Below, piece after piece: positions 20,882 through 34,184 of a DNA stretch of 64,000 nt. The number at the start of each line of letters is the position of its first letter. Positions within the stretch are counted from its first letter, which is position 1. A program made the position numbers and the translations under genes. Under the pieces are notes generated by a model. The model ran no database searches. It saw only the letters and a list, made by a program, of their open reading frames with translations, and was not told the origin of the DNA. Source of the DNA: Acinetobacter sp. TGL-Y2. Its GTDB lineage: Bacteria > Pseudomonadota > Gammaproteobacteria > Pseudomonadales > Moraxellaceae. Where the stretch lies: NCBI RefSeq assembly GCF_001612555.1, contig NZ_CP015110.1:1-64000 (forward strand). The letters are read 5' to 3'.

Positions 20882-20937
20882 CGCTTTTAAGCGATGCTGG
20901 AAGAATAATGTTTAATCTAAGTGATTGAACTTAAAGC

Positions 20938-20974
20938 ATAGACAGTAGGTTGGATGCCTCTACTGTCTATTTTT
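20938..20974 (+). terminator. Intrinsic terminator after the small lipoprotein
   Basis: ATAGACAGTAG and CTACTGTCTAT form a perfect 11-pair stem with an 11-base loop, followed by T5. Confidence 0.88.
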
Positions 20975-21056
20975 ATTTATCAATCATCTAAAGTTTTAAT
21001 TTGAAACTATTAGTCTCTTTCAATGTTTTAACCGAGTAGACATAAAGTTCAGAGCT

Positions 21057-21083
21057 AAAAAAGCCCAGTCATGATACTAGGCT
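21057..21083 (-). terminator. Intrinsic terminator of the arginine-rich lipoprotein gene
   Basis: On the minus strand, AGCCTAGT pairs with ACTGGGCT (one G-T pair), followed by a T run. It starts 25 nt after the stop codon. Confidence 0.8.
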
Positions 21084-21107
21084 TTACGTATCAAACTTTA
21101 GACCAGC

Positions 21108-21584
21108 TTAATCGTCTTTACGGTCACGGTCGCGCTGTTTTTTACGCTGATCATTGCGTTTTTCACGATTTTGTTCCCAACGTTTTCTGTCGTTATCCGC
21201 AGCTGGTTTTGCTCGGTCATTTTGATTCCAACGGTTTTGTCCTTGTTGGCGCTCTTTTTGAAGCTCACGTTGACGTTGCTCAATTTGTTTACGACGATCT
21301 TGCTCACGTTGAGCTTGTTTACGACGTTCAGCTTGATCACGCTGATTTCGGGTTTGGTTGTATTCACGTTGGCGACGTTCTTGTTCTAACCGCGCTTGAT
21401 GAAGACGTTGCGCACGCTCACGTTCATAACGATTGCGGTCATTATCTCTATCGTAGTTACGATCATAATTTCGGTCGGAGCGATCATAACCATCTGAATA
21501 ATAAGGACCATCATCAGGGAATGCGACACATCCCACCGCAAGGACAGCTGTTGCTAACGAAATAAATAGTGCTTTAATCGCCAT
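21108..21584 (-). CDS. Arginine/glutamine-rich lipoprotein of unknown function
   Basis: A 158-residue protein starting MAIKALFISLATAVLAVGC, a lipoprotein signal with lipobox AVGC. The mature part begins AFPDDGPYYSDGYDRSDRNYDR and then is almost entirely charged and polar (R, Q, D, E, N, K), predicted as a long helix or disordered, ending RDRDRKDD. No known domain was recognised. I start at 21584 because AAGGTGAACGCT lies just upstream and the signal peptide begins there; the open frame extends 47 codons further upstream without homology. The high positive charge suggests contact with nucleic acid, LPS or peptidoglycan, but that is a guess. Confidence 0.78.
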   Translation of the reverse strand: MAIKALFISLATAVLAVGCVAFPDDGPYYSDGYDRSDRNYDRNYDRDNDRNRYERERAQRLHQARLEQERRQREYNQTRNQRDQAERRKQAQREQDRRKQIEQRQRELQKERQQGQNRWNQNDRAKPAADNDRKRWEQNREKRNDQRKKQRDRDRKDD

Positions 21585-21782
21585 AGCGTTCACCTTTATA
21601 TGGATGATCAGGAATAACAAAAAAAACCTGATATTTAAATATATAGTCAATGACAAGACTGCTAGGGTCAGATTAGCGTATCTTAGTTTTGTGTTTGTAT
21701 ATTCATATATAGACTTATATAACAATATAGTCAGTCAAATCCTGATCATGTAGAAAATATGAAGAGTAAGGGTAGGGTCAAC

Positions 21783-22853
21783 ATGGGTTCAATCAATAAA
21801 AAACTACAACACTTATTAGAAAATGGACAGGGGGCTGCAGGACGCGCACTCGATCGACTACCACAATTGGCTCAAGAGTCTTTGGTGAAACTACTCGGCT
21901 ACCCTTATCAATATCCAGAATTAGACAGTTTTACCAAATGTTTGATGGCAGCCCAACTCAAACAAGGCAAATCTGGTTTTATTGGTGAAAATGTTGATTA
22001 TTCACGTAAAGCCTTCGAAGCTCAGATCAAATCGCTCACACATCAGTCAACGGACGTGGCGTATATCGAAGATCTGCGTTTACCTTTGCAAAGCGGTAGT
22101 ATTTTTGCCCGGCATTATCATCCTGCACCTACTAAAAAATTACCTATGATCGTGTTTTATCATGGCGGTGGTTTTGTTGTGGGTAGCGTTAATACCCATG
22201 ACGAGGTCTGTCGCCTACTTGCTGTTCATGCGAAAGCCCAAGTCTTGAGTATTGAGTATCCACTTGCTCCCGAAGTTTCACCTAAAGCGTTGATCCAATC
22301 GTGTGAAGATGCGCTGGCATGGGTCTATCAAAATCGCCGTCAATTCAAAATTCTAAAAAATAGAATTGCGGTTGCAGGTGACAGTGCGGGGGGTAATATT
22401 AGTGCTGTAGTGTCTCAAAGAGCTGCCTCTGCCAGTTATGCACCGCAAGCGCAATTATTGATTTATCCGGCTGTGGATTTTAAAAGTCGTCATCCTTCTT
22501 TTTATGCTTATAAAGATGGTTTGGTGCTCACGGGTACAGATATCGACTTTGTTACTGACTACTATGTTACACGTCATCAGGTGGCTTTAGATGATCCGCT
22601 GATTTCTCCAATCAATGGCAATTTGAAAAAACAGCCACCAGCTTATGTGATTACTGCAGGACATGATGTTCTGCATGATGAAGGCAAAATATACGCGTAT
22701 AAATTGCGTCAGAACGGCACTAAAGTGATTTATCAAGATTACGAAGATCAAACCCATGGCTTTATCAATATGACCTTGATTTCAAGTAAGGCCAAAAAGA
22801 ATGTCATTGAAATCGGTCGTGAGTTTAGAAAATTTTGGGACAAGGTGAGTTAA
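21783..22853 (+). CDS. HSL-family alpha/beta hydrolase (carboxylesterase/lipase)
   Basis: An esterase of the bacterial hormone-sensitive lipase family, which hydrolyses short- to medium-chain acyl esters. In 356 residues the family signatures are clear: the oxyanion motif YHGGGFVVGS near residue 125, the nucleophile serine in GDSAGGN near 202, and the acid and histidine in the C-terminal parts AGHDVLHDEG and DQTHGF. No signal peptide is visible, so it is likely cytoplasmic. I prefer ATG 21783 (MGSINKK), which has AAGGGTAGGG upstream, over ATG 21759, which has none. It is monocistronic, with a terminator 80 nt after the stop. Confidence 0.88.
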   Translation: MGSINKKLQHLLENGQGAAGRALDRLPQLAQESLVKLLGYPYQYPELDSFTKCLMAAQLKQGKSGFIGENVDYSRKAFEAQIKSLTHQSTDVAYIEDLRLPLQSGSIFARHYHPAPTKKLPMIVFYHGGGFVVGSVNTHDEVCRLLAVHAKAQVLSIEYPLAPEVSPKALIQSCEDALAWVYQNRRQFKILKNRIAVAGDSAGGNISAVVSQRAASASYAPQAQLLIYPAVDFKSRHPSFYAYKDGLVLTGTDIDFVTDYYVTRHQVALDDPLISPINGNLKKQPPAYVITAGHDVLHDEGKIYAYKLRQNGTKVIYQDYEDQTHGFINMTLISSKAKKNVIEIGREFRKFWDKVS

Positions 22854-22930
22854 GGTATATAGAGACTCAATGGTTAGTAAGATCAAACCTTAAATTTCTG
22901 ATGTCGGTGTTATAAAGGTATGCGATTTTA

Positions 22931-22966
22931 AAGACGCACATGGATGACCCCACGTGCGTCTTTTTT
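22931..22966 (+). terminator. Intrinsic terminator after the esterase gene
   Basis: AAGACGCAC (22931-22939) pairs with GTGCGTCTT (22954-22962), followed by further Ts to 22966. An inner TGG/CCA pairing extends the stem. Confidence 0.88.
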
Positions 22967-23118
22967 ATCTATATAGCTTTGATCTGTCGAATACTAAATA
23001 AAGAAAACAATGATGATGAACAAAATGATAAAAATAGTGATGAAAACAAAAGCACGCTTTATTTTCAAAGCTAAATCGATAAGATAAGAAAATCTTAAAA
23101 TTTGAATAGGCAATGTAT

Positions 23119-23685
23119 ATGTTAAATAAACTGGCTTTAGGGCTGACCGTAGCCATCAGTAGTTCAATGCTGATGGCTGCCAATACGCAGATGCAAATTA
23201 AAACCACCATGGGCAACATCGACATTGAACTGTTGGATGACAAAGCGCCGATTTCTGTGAAGAACTTTAAAAGCTATGTTCAATCCAACTTCTATAATGG
23301 CACGATCTTTCATCGTGTGATTCCTGGTTTTATGGTGCAGGGTGGGGGAATGGATGCGAAAATGATTGAGAAGCAAACCAAAGCACCTATTCAAAATGAA
23401 TCAAATAACGGTTTGAAGAATGAGCGTGGTACTTTGGCCATGGCACGTACCAATAACCCAAACTCTGCAAGCAGTCAGTTCTTTATTAATGTGGCAAACA
23501 ATGACTTTTTAAATAAAGCACCTGGAAATGCAGGGTATGCAGTATTTGCAAAAGTGACAAAGGGTATGGATGTGGTGGATAAAATCGTGAAAGTCCCGAC
23601 TGGTCGTTATGGAATGCATCAAGATGTACCCAAAAATCCAGTAAAAATCCTACGTGTGACCATGAATGCACCCGTGAAGAAATAA
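23119..23685 (+). CDS. ppiA: Periplasmic peptidyl-prolyl cis-trans isomerase (cyclophilin)
   Basis: Cyclophilins catalyse proline isomerisation in folding proteins. The 188-residue protein has a Sec signal peptide ([20 protein letters not shown], cut before ANTQMQ) and a full cyclophilin domain: [14 protein letters not shown] contains the catalytic FHR and the GFMVQGG core, and [11 protein letters not shown] the second active-site strand. Like bacterial PpiA it is short, without the eukaryotic insert. ATG 23119 has AGG at 8 nt; the ATG at 23113 is too close to it. A strong hairpin follows, then the rRNA operon in the same direction. Confidence 0.92.
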   Translation: MLNKLALGLTVAISSSMLMAANTQMQIKTTMGNIDIELLDDKAPISVKNFKSYVQSNFYNGTIFHRVIPGFMVQGGGMDAKMIEKQTKAPIQNESNNGLKNERGTLAMARTNNPNSASSQFFINVANNDFLNKAPGNAGYAVFAKVTKGMDVVDKIVKVPTGRYGMHQDVPKNPVKILRVTMNAPVKK

Positions 23686-23695
23686 AATTGGAAAA

Positions 23696-23730
23696 TAAAG
23701 CAGAAATATTTTTGTCATATTTCTGCTTTA
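23696..23730 (+). terminator. Terminator-like hairpin after ppiA
   Basis: A perfect 14-pair stem (TAAAGCAGAAATAT / ATATTTCTGCTTTA, loop of seven). It lacks a continuous T run (TAATTAT follows), so termination may be partial. It separates ppiA from the rrn promoter. Confidence 0.6.
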
Positions 23731-23821
23731 TAATTATAGGTTTAGCTTAATCTTAGTATAATAATGAACCATTATGGTGCATAAAAATAGAACACTCAAT
23801 AAAACAATCAGTTAAAAGCGC

Positions 23822-23849
23822 TTGCAATGATTCTGAAATCCTCTAGAAT
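23822..23849 (+). promoter_or_regulatory. rrn operon promoter
   Basis: TTGCAA (23822-23827), a 16-nt spacer and TAGAAT (23844-23849) form a sigma-70 promoter. It lies about 270 nt before the 16S 5' end, with an AT-rich upstream sequence as usual for rRNA promoters. Confidence 0.75.
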
Positions 23850-23923
23850 GCACCCATACCGACGAGATAGACGGAAGCGAACGAAGCTGATTGGCTGAGT
23901 TGTTAAGTTTATTGAAGTCCAGC

Positions 23924-23962
23924 TTCTAGCACTGACGAGGTGTTAGAAAGATCATTAAGAGA
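23924..23962 (+). promoter_or_regulatory. rrn leader boxB-boxA-like antitermination element
   Basis: TTCTAGCAC and GTGTTAGAA (23924-23932, 23940-23948) form a nine-pair hairpin around CTGACGAG. It is followed directly by ATCATTAAGAG, which resembles boxA (TGCTCTTTAACA). A matching hairpin plus box occurs before 23S (26131-26166). The pattern fits rRNA antitermination by Nus factors; assignment is by comparison of the two copies. Confidence 0.55.
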
Positions 23963-23963
23963 T

Positions 23964-23990
23964 TATGAAGAACAACTTGTGTGGATTTTT
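23964..23990 (+). other. Left arm of the pre-16S processing stem
   Basis: The segment starting ATGAAGAACAACTTGT here is complementary to ACAAGTTGTTCTTCAT at 25687-25702, just after 16S. The two arms would base-pair to loop out 16S in the primary transcript for RNase III cleavage. Confidence 0.7.
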
Positions 23991-24117
23991 ACTGATTGAT
24001 CGATCGAAATTATTTTCATTGATTTACTGGTAGAAATTACTCGAAGTTTATTTGAGAAATATTTGTCAGAAGATTGATGAGCCAAGATTGGTACCCTTTA
24101 AGGTACTAAGCAATATT

Positions 24118-25655
<1,538 letters not shown>

Positions 25656-25716
25656 ACGAAAGATTGACGATCGGTAAGAATCCACAACAAGTTGTTCTTC
25701 ATGAAGATGTATCTGA

Positions 25717-25793
<77 letters not shown>

Positions 25794-25866
25794 ATCTAAC
25801 GAACGAAGATGAAGCAATTCATCGGAGTGAAGGATAAGAAGATATATCGAATCTATATGATAAGCT

Positions 25867-25942
25867 GGGGACTTAGCTTAGTTGGTAGAGCGCCTGCTTT
25901 GCACGCAGGAGGTCAACGGTTCGACTCCGTTAGTCTCCACCA
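25867..25942 (+). tRNA. tRNA-Ala (TGC)
   Basis: 76-nt cloverleaf. Acceptor GGGGACT/AGTCTCC, anticodon TGC at 25900-25902, TTCGACT T-loop, encoded CCA end. A strong hairpin (25942-25981, arms AAATTTCAAG/CTTGAAATTT) abuts its 3' end and may guide processing. Confidence 0.97.
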
Positions 25943-26130
25943 AATTTCAAGACAAGAAAAGCATGCTTTTCCTTGAAATTTAAAGCAAGAAGCTATGCTT
26001 CGCGCAGGCTTTAATCAAACGAAGCGATGTTCGAATGCAAAACAAGCAAACAGCTAGATAGCTTATAGAGATTAACAAGTACAAGCATTAAGATATGCGG
26101 ACTTGGTAATCTCTGTGATTTATCACAGTT

Positions 26131-26167
26131 TCTAGACCTGACGAAGGCTAGAGCAATCATTAACAGA
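26131..26167 (+). promoter_or_regulatory. Spacer boxB-boxA-like element before 23S
   Basis: TCTAG...CTAGA (26131-26135, 26148-26152) encloses CCTGACGAA, nearly the same loop as in the rrn leader, and is followed by ATCATTAACAG, very close to boxA. A second antitermination site in the 16S-23S spacer is standard in E. coli rrn operons. Confidence 0.55.
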
Positions 26168-26422
26168 ATATATTTGAGTTGAAATAAATTGTTTAAGGCT
26201 CAGAACTAAATTGACATTGAATTGTTACACGCAAGTGAAACGATTGAATGAAAGTGAAGTGATGAGAAACTAGCGATTAACTGAATCAAGCGTTTTGGTA
26301 TATGAATTAGATTGAAGCTATATAGTGTTTAAATACACGAAACAACGAACTGTATGAAGTAACGTAAGTGACTTCTGTCCTAGTACTGCTTGTAAAGTAC
26401 TACGACTGTTTGGGGTTGTATA

Positions 26423-29316
<2,894 letters not shown>

Positions 29317-29481
29317 ACAACACCCAAACAGTTGGTGTTGTTGATCTAATTGATACAAAAACCTTGATTTAGTAATCGCAAGTACCTAAACTGCAACTCA
29401 AATATTATTCTGTTAATAACTCTTTTGGTAGAACGCCTTGGCATCTAAATAAGACCAATGCAAGTATCCATAAACAGTTGT

Positions 29482-29596
29482 GCTGGCGACAATAGCAAGA
29501 GTGAACCACCTGATCCCTTCCCGAACTCAGAAGTGAAACCTCTTCGCGCTGATGGTAGTGTGGGGTTACCCATGTGAGAGTAAGTCATCGCCAGCT
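29482..29596 (+). rRNA. rrf: 5S ribosomal RNA
   Basis: About 115 nt, GCTGGCGACAATAGC to TCATCGCCAGC, with the terminal stem GCTGGCGA/TCGCCAGC and the conserved CCCGAACTCAGAAGTGAAAC. It follows 23S by about 165 nt. Confidence 0.95.
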
Positions 29597-29610
29597 CATT
29601 AATTCCTAAA

Positions 29611-29648
29611 ACACCCCCTTCATCTTAATGATGAAGGGGGTGTTTTTT
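29611..29648 (+). terminator. Intrinsic terminator of the rrn operon
   Basis: A 14-pair GC-rich stem (ACACCCCCTTCATC / GATGAAGGGGGTGT) with a five-base loop, then T7. Very strong, 15 nt after 5S. Confidence 0.95.
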
Positions 29649-29950
29649 TGCTTATGTTATAAGCCTTAATCATTTAAAACAGTGATTAGGTATATTGAAT
29701 AACCCTAATGATCTAAGACTTAATTTTATTAATATATTTTGTGTATAAGAGTTATGTTTTTTATATATAAGTAGCTAATATTTATCATTTTTTATACTAA
29801 TGTTTAATTTTTATTTCTGATTAATTGTGTGAAAGTTACATCATCTACTTCAGTATCCAAGTTTAGATGAGTAAGTAATGAAAATTAAATTCTTCACTTG
29901 ATGGATCGCTATTCAATTTACCCGAAATACAAGCTCACAGGAGGTGAGGA
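29649..29950. other. Intergenic region with no identified feature
   Basis: Very AT-rich stretch of about 300 nt between the rrn terminator and the MFS transporter gene. No ORF, repeat or clear promoter was recognised. The transporter promoter must lie here. Confidence 0.5.
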
Positions 29951-31300
29951 ATGACACATCAAGCAGTGAACGTCAATGATGTCATTGATCACGCAAAATT
30001 TACACCCTTTCATTTTAATGTGGTTGCATGGTGTTTACTGATCATTCTATTTGATGGTTATGATTTAGCCATCAATGGTGTGGTTTTACCCTTGCTTATG
30101 GATGAATGGGGACTGTCAGCAGTTCAAGCAGGTATGCTCGCAAGTACAGCGCTTGCTGGCATGATGTTCGGCGCAATGATTTTTGGCTCTTTGGCTGATA
30201 AAATTGGTCGTAAAAAAGTCATCATGATTTGTATTGTGTTGTTTAGTGGTCTCACCGCTGCAGGTGGTTTTGCCTCTAACCCAACAGAGTTTGGTATTTT
30301 GCGTTTTTTGGCTGGTCTTGGGATTGGTGGGGTAATGCCGAACCTTGTTGCACTGACTTCGGAATATGCACCCTTACGTAAACGTAGCACCTTGGTAACC
30401 ACTATGTTCAGTGGTTATGCTGTAGGTGGTGTAATGGCCGCACTATTGGGTTCATGGTTTACGCCAAATTTTGGTTGGGAAATCATGTTCTTTATTGCAG
30501 GTATTCCTTTGTTGTTGTTACCTGTGATTTGGAAATTTTTACCTGAATCTTTAAGTTTTATTGTCAAAGCAGGGCAGCAAGATCAAGCACGTCAAATCGT
30601 GCGTCGTTTAGCGCCTGAAATGACAGTGACAAAAGAAACTATATTTCAACTGAATAAAGTTGATGTTCCTGAAGCTGCTAATGTGGTGAGCCTGTTCCGT
30701 CGTGGTCGTGCTGTAAATACAATCTTGTTTTGGATTGCATTCTTTAGCTGTTTATTGACCATGTATGCGCTGAGCAGTTGGTTACCGAAGCTCATGATGG
30801 CTGCAGGGTACTCAATGGATAACAGCTTGATGTTTATGATGGTGATGAACGTCGGTGCTGTGGTCGGCATTGTAGGGGGAGGGATTTTAGCGGATCGTTT
30901 CCATTTAAAACCTGTGCTGATGTGCCTTGGTATTATGGGTGCGATTGTCATGAGCTTAATGGGCTTCCAATCGAATCAATTCCTGCTCTATATTTTGGTG
31001 TTTTTGGCTGGTGCTGCGTCTATTGGTTCACAAATGTTACTCTATAGTTATGTTGCGCAGTTCTATCCCCTTGCTGTACGTTCGACAGGCATTGGTTGGG
31101 CTTCAGCGATTGGTCGTATGGGTGCGATTGTGGGTCCAATCTTAATTGGTGCGCTACTGGGCATGAATTTCCCCGCATATTTTAACTTTATTGCTGTCGG
31201 TTTTCCGGTACTGATTACTGCACTTGCTGTGGCTTTCATTATGAGTAACGATGAAGCAGATAAGATTAAAACCAGTACACATGTTGCAGTTAAAGCTTAG
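29951..31300 (+). CDS. MFS transporter, aromatic acid:H+ symporter (AAHS) family
   Basis: A 12-helix inner-membrane importer of 449 residues. The first helix carries FDGYDLAINGVVLP, whose DGYD motif marks the AAHS family (PcaK, BenK, VanK, MhpT). The cytoplasmic loop GSLADKIGRKK is the MFS signature, and RFLAGLGIGGVMPN the second. Substrates of the family are aromatic acids such as benzoate or 4-hydroxybenzoate; the exact one cannot be told and no catabolic gene is adjacent apart from the aldehyde dehydrogenase 370 nt downstream. Excellent ribosome binding site (AGGAGGTGAGGA). A terminator follows, so the gene is its own unit. Confidence 0.9.
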   Translation: MTHQAVNVNDVIDHAKFTPFHFNVVAWCLLIILFDGYDLAINGVVLPLLMDEWGLSAVQAGMLASTALAGMMFGAMIFGSLADKIGRKKVIMICIVLFSGLTAAGGFASNPTEFGILRFLAGLGIGGVMPNLVALTSEYAPLRKRSTLVTTMFSGYAVGGVMAALLGSWFTPNFGWEIMFFIAGIPLLLLPVIWKFLPESLSFIVKAGQQDQARQIVRRLAPEMTVTKETIFQLNKVDVPEAANVVSLFRRGRAVNTILFWIAFFSCLLTMYALSSWLPKLMMAAGYSMDNSLMFMMVMNVGAVVGIVGGGILADRFHLKPVLMCLGIMGAIVMSLMGFQSNQFLLYILVFLAGAASIGSQMLLYSYVAQFYPLAVRSTGIGWASAIGRMGAIVGPILIGALLGMNFPAYFNFIAVGFPVLITALAVAFIMSNDEADKIKTSTHVAVKA

Positions 31301-31316
31301 TTTTAGCAGTTGGTTA

Positions 31317-31346
31317 AAGCCTCCAATCATTGGGGGCTTTTTTATG
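31317..31346 (+). terminator. Intrinsic terminator after the MFS gene
   Basis: AAGCCTCCAA pairs with TTGGGGGCTT (one G-T pair), loop of three, followed by Ts. Confidence 0.88.
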
Positions 31347-31670
31347 TCTTCTAGATTTGATTCTGATTACTGATTTCAAAGAGACATTTCAGAATAAGTT
31401 CCAAATTGAAATATCTGAATACTTCGGCCTAAATAGCCTGCTTAAGCTTCTGTGTAGCTCCTCATAATTCTAAGCTTTACGCATAGATCGCAAATATAGA
31501 ATCACTTTAATAACGTTGAAGTACATATACATTTCAAAAACCTAAAATGTAAATCGCTCTATTGGCTTCAATTTTTGTTTTGTATCGTTAAATATGCAAA
31601 TGCACGTCTTCACATCTGGGCATGATATAAATATTCAAAAGTATGGGTAGACAATCAAAAGGACTCAATC
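31347..31670. other. Intergenic region before the aldehyde dehydrogenase gene
   Basis: 324 nt without ORF. It must hold the promoter of the next gene, but I see no convincing -35/-10 pair and no clear operator. Confidence 0.45.
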
Positions 31671-33122
31671 ATGGTGGTAGCAACAGCAGCTGCAAATGGA
31701 CAAGATTATCCACTTTATGTGGCGTCAAAAGCGACATTTACTGGGCAATGGCTTGAGGTGAAGCATAAGTTTAGCCAAGAGGTATATGCACGGGTCGCTT
31801 TAGCCGATGCCAAGACTTTAGAAAAAGCGATTCAAGCTGCGGTGAAGGCTGAGTCCGAAATGGCTGCACTTAAACCTTTTCAAAAACAAAAAATACTGCT
31901 GCACTGCGTTAGACGTTTCAATGAAATGCGTGAAGAAATGACTGAAATCTTAATAGCAGAAGGAGGTAAACCGCGTAAAGCTGCGGCAGCTGAAGTTGAA
32001 CGTTTAATTAATACCTTCCAAATAGCAGCAGATGCAGTGACCCAAATGGATGAAGGTCGCATGATGCCGCTGGCGGTCACGGAAGCCGCCGCGGCGTACC
32101 GGGGTATGGTAAAACATGTGCCGATAGGGGCGGTCTCGCTGATTAGTCCGTTTAATTTCCCCTTAAATTTAACGGCACATAAAATTGCCCCTGCAATAGC
32201 GGCGGGTTGTCCTTTTGTCTTAAAACCGGCGAGCTTAACCCCTATTTCAGCCTTAAAAATTGCGCAAGTGCTTGCGGAAACAGATTTACCTAAAGGGGCA
32301 TTTTCGGTGCTGCCGTGCCCACGAGAACAAGCGGATATTTTGGTCACCGATGATCGCTTTAAATTACTCAGTTTTACCGGCTCTGATGTGGTGGGTTGGG
32401 ACATGAAAGCGCGTGCAGGACGTAAGAAAGTCACCTTAGAGCTGGGCGGAAATGCAGCGGTGATGATCGAGCCTGATACGGTGCTGACGGATGCTTTATT
32501 TGATCGCCTGATTGGTGGGGCTTATGGGCATGCAGGTCAGGTCTGTATTAGTGTGCAACGAATTTTGATTCATGCGGATCTATATAGCGAATTTAAGAAA
32601 AAACTCGTGGCTAAACTCAAAGGTCTTAACGCCGCAGATCCGAGTTTGGACAGCACTTTGGTCGGCCCCATGATTAAACAGGATGAGGCACTTCGTTTAA
32701 AAAAATGGGTTGATAAAGCAGTCAAAAAAGGTGCTAAGGTTTTAGCTGGCGGCACTGTCAATGGCGTACTATTTGAACCAACTTTACTTGAAAATGTTGA
32801 TGAAAAATTAGAAGTGTATAAAGACGAAGTATTCGGTCCAGTAGCAATCATAGAAAAATATAAAGACTTTGAAAAAGGCATCGCGAAGATTAATAGCAGT
32901 CGCTTTGGTTTACAGGCGGGGCTGTACACGCAAAACCTCAATAAAATGCTCTATGCATGGGATCATTTGCATGTAGGTGGGGTAATCATTAATGATATTC
33001 CGTCTTTTAGAGTCGACAACATGCCGTATGGTGGCGTGAAAGATTCAGGTCTAGGTCGTGAAGGCATCCAGTCAGCAATTCGTGATATGCAAGAGGAGCG
33101 ATTACTTGCGATCAAGCAATAA
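31671..33122 (+). CDS. Aldehyde dehydrogenase family protein
   Basis: An NAD(P)-dependent aldehyde dehydrogenase of 483 residues. The Rossmann region shows ISPFNFPLNLTAHKIAPA and VLKPASLTPIS, the catalytic base lies in LELGGNA (about residue 257) and the catalytic cysteine in GQVCISVQR (about 291); FGPVAIIEKY and the C-terminal NDIPSFRVDNMPYGGVKDSG are also typical. The pattern is closest to the subgroup with phosphonoacetaldehyde, lactaldehyde and non-phosphorylating glyceraldehyde-3-phosphate dehydrogenases; the true substrate is open. Start at ATG 31671 after AAAGGACTCAATC. No neighbours suggest a pathway. Confidence 0.88.
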   Translation: MVVATAAANGQDYPLYVASKATFTGQWLEVKHKFSQEVYARVALADAKTLEKAIQAAVKAESEMAALKPFQKQKILLHCVRRFNEMREEMTEILIAEGGKPRKAAAAEVERLINTFQIAADAVTQMDEGRMMPLAVTEAAAAYRGMVKHVPIGAVSLISPFNFPLNLTAHKIAPAIAAGCPFVLKPASLTPISALKIAQVLAETDLPKGAFSVLPCPREQADILVTDDRFKLLSFTGSDVVGWDMKARAGRKKVTLELGGNAAVMIEPDTVLTDALFDRLIGGAYGHAGQVCISVQRILIHADLYSEFKKKLVAKLKGLNAADPSLDSTLVGPMIKQDEALRLKKWVDKAVKKGAKVLAGGTVNGVLFEPTLLENVDEKLEVYKDEVFGPVAIIEKYKDFEKGIAKINSSRFGLQAGLYTQNLNKMLYAWDHLHVGGVIINDIPSFRVDNMPYGGVKDSGLGREGIQSAIRDMQEERLLAIKQ

Positions 33123-33204
33123 TGTGATTCGATTGGGGGGGAGAGCCTATGCTCTTCCTCATCCCATGTTTCAAAATAATAACTAAAAATTGAGCCATTA
33201 AACG

Positions 33205-33801
33205 ATGAAAAACTTGATCAAACTGATTTTAAAACATTTGAGTATGATCGTAGCCATGTTTGTACTGGTTCAACAAAGTTGGGCTTTAGAACCGCAAAAA
33301 TTGGTAACAGATGCACGGCAACAAATCGGAAAGACCTTATATTATGATCCTGCCTATACCTCACTCAAATATCCAATGGGTGATGTGCCTTTGGTCAAAG
33401 GCGTGTGTACCGATGTGATTATTCGCGCACTGCGTTTGCAAGGTATAGATCTGCAACAGCGCATTCATGAGGATATGAAGAAGAATTTTAGTGCTTATCC
33501 GAAAAAATGGGGCTTAAAAACCACGGATCGGAATATTGATCATCGTCGTGTACCCAATATCATGACCTATTTTAAACGCCAAAATTATACGGTAAAAAAT
33601 CAGCAGTATTTAGCTGGTGATATTGTGACTTGGGATTTGGGCAAAGGTTTGGTGCATATTGGTATATTGTCAGATCGAAAATCAGTTGGCTCAAATACGC
33701 CATTGGTGATTCATAACATAGGTCAAGGTACGCAAGAAAATAATATTTTGCATCAGTTTAAAATGATTGGACATTATCGAATTCCTCAGCATGTGAGATA
33801 A
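33205..33801 (+). CDS. DUF1287 family secreted protein
   Basis: A 198-residue exported protein with a hydrophobic N-terminal signal (about residues 1-27, ending SWA). The mature part carries the DUF1287 hallmark YPMGDVPLVKGVCTDVIIRALR, in which the cysteine, with the histidine in KGLVHIGILSD, suggests an NlpC/P60-like papain fold. Family members are thought to be periplasmic cysteine hydrolases, but no substrate is established. It lies 82 nt after the aldehyde dehydrogenase gene with only a short GC-rich hairpin between, so co-transcription is possible. Start at ATG 33205; the binding site is weak. Confidence 0.83.
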   Translation: MKNLIKLILKHLSMIVAMFVLVQQSWALEPQKLVTDARQQIGKTLYYDPAYTSLKYPMGDVPLVKGVCTDVIIRALRLQGIDLQQRIHEDMKKNFSAYPKKWGLKTTDRNIDHRRVPNIMTYFKRQNYTVKNQQYLAGDIVTWDLGKGLVHIGILSDRKSVGSNTPLVIHNIGQGTQENNILHQFKMIGHYRIPQHVR

Positions 33802-34184
33802 CACGTTCAGCATAATATGAGTGAGATGAGTGAAGGTTAAATTAAGCTTACAAAGGTGTTCATTTGACAGCTAGGTGATGGATATTGAAGGATAAGTTGT
33901 ACTAAAAGTAATCAAAAGATGTAAAGCTTAGCTTTAAAATAGATTTTTCGAGAATTAATTAAAGAAAAAGCGATTTAAAAGCGTTATTGTTATGTCATTA
34001 AACAGTTATTTTTAAGTAAATCTTTAACCAAGAGACTTTAACAATAATTGGTTTGTGATTCGAAAAAATATGCCCAAAAGGCATTATTCCTATTCAAACA
34101 ACAATATTTTAACGGTAATTTTTACGCGCAAGACAACAAACACAACAGCCGTAATGATTTTCCCTATTTCGAATTAGGTGTTTT
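33802..34184. other. Intergenic region before the NSS transporter
   Basis: 383 nt of AT-rich sequence without ORF or RNA signature. It should hold the promoter of the transporter-metS operon; no convincing elements were recognised. Confidence 0.45.

Noticed and set aside
21071..21565. 164-residue plus-strand ORF opposite the arginine-rich lipoprotein
   Set aside because: Shadow of the minus-strand gene, which has a lipobox, a ribosome binding site and a terminator; the shadow has none.
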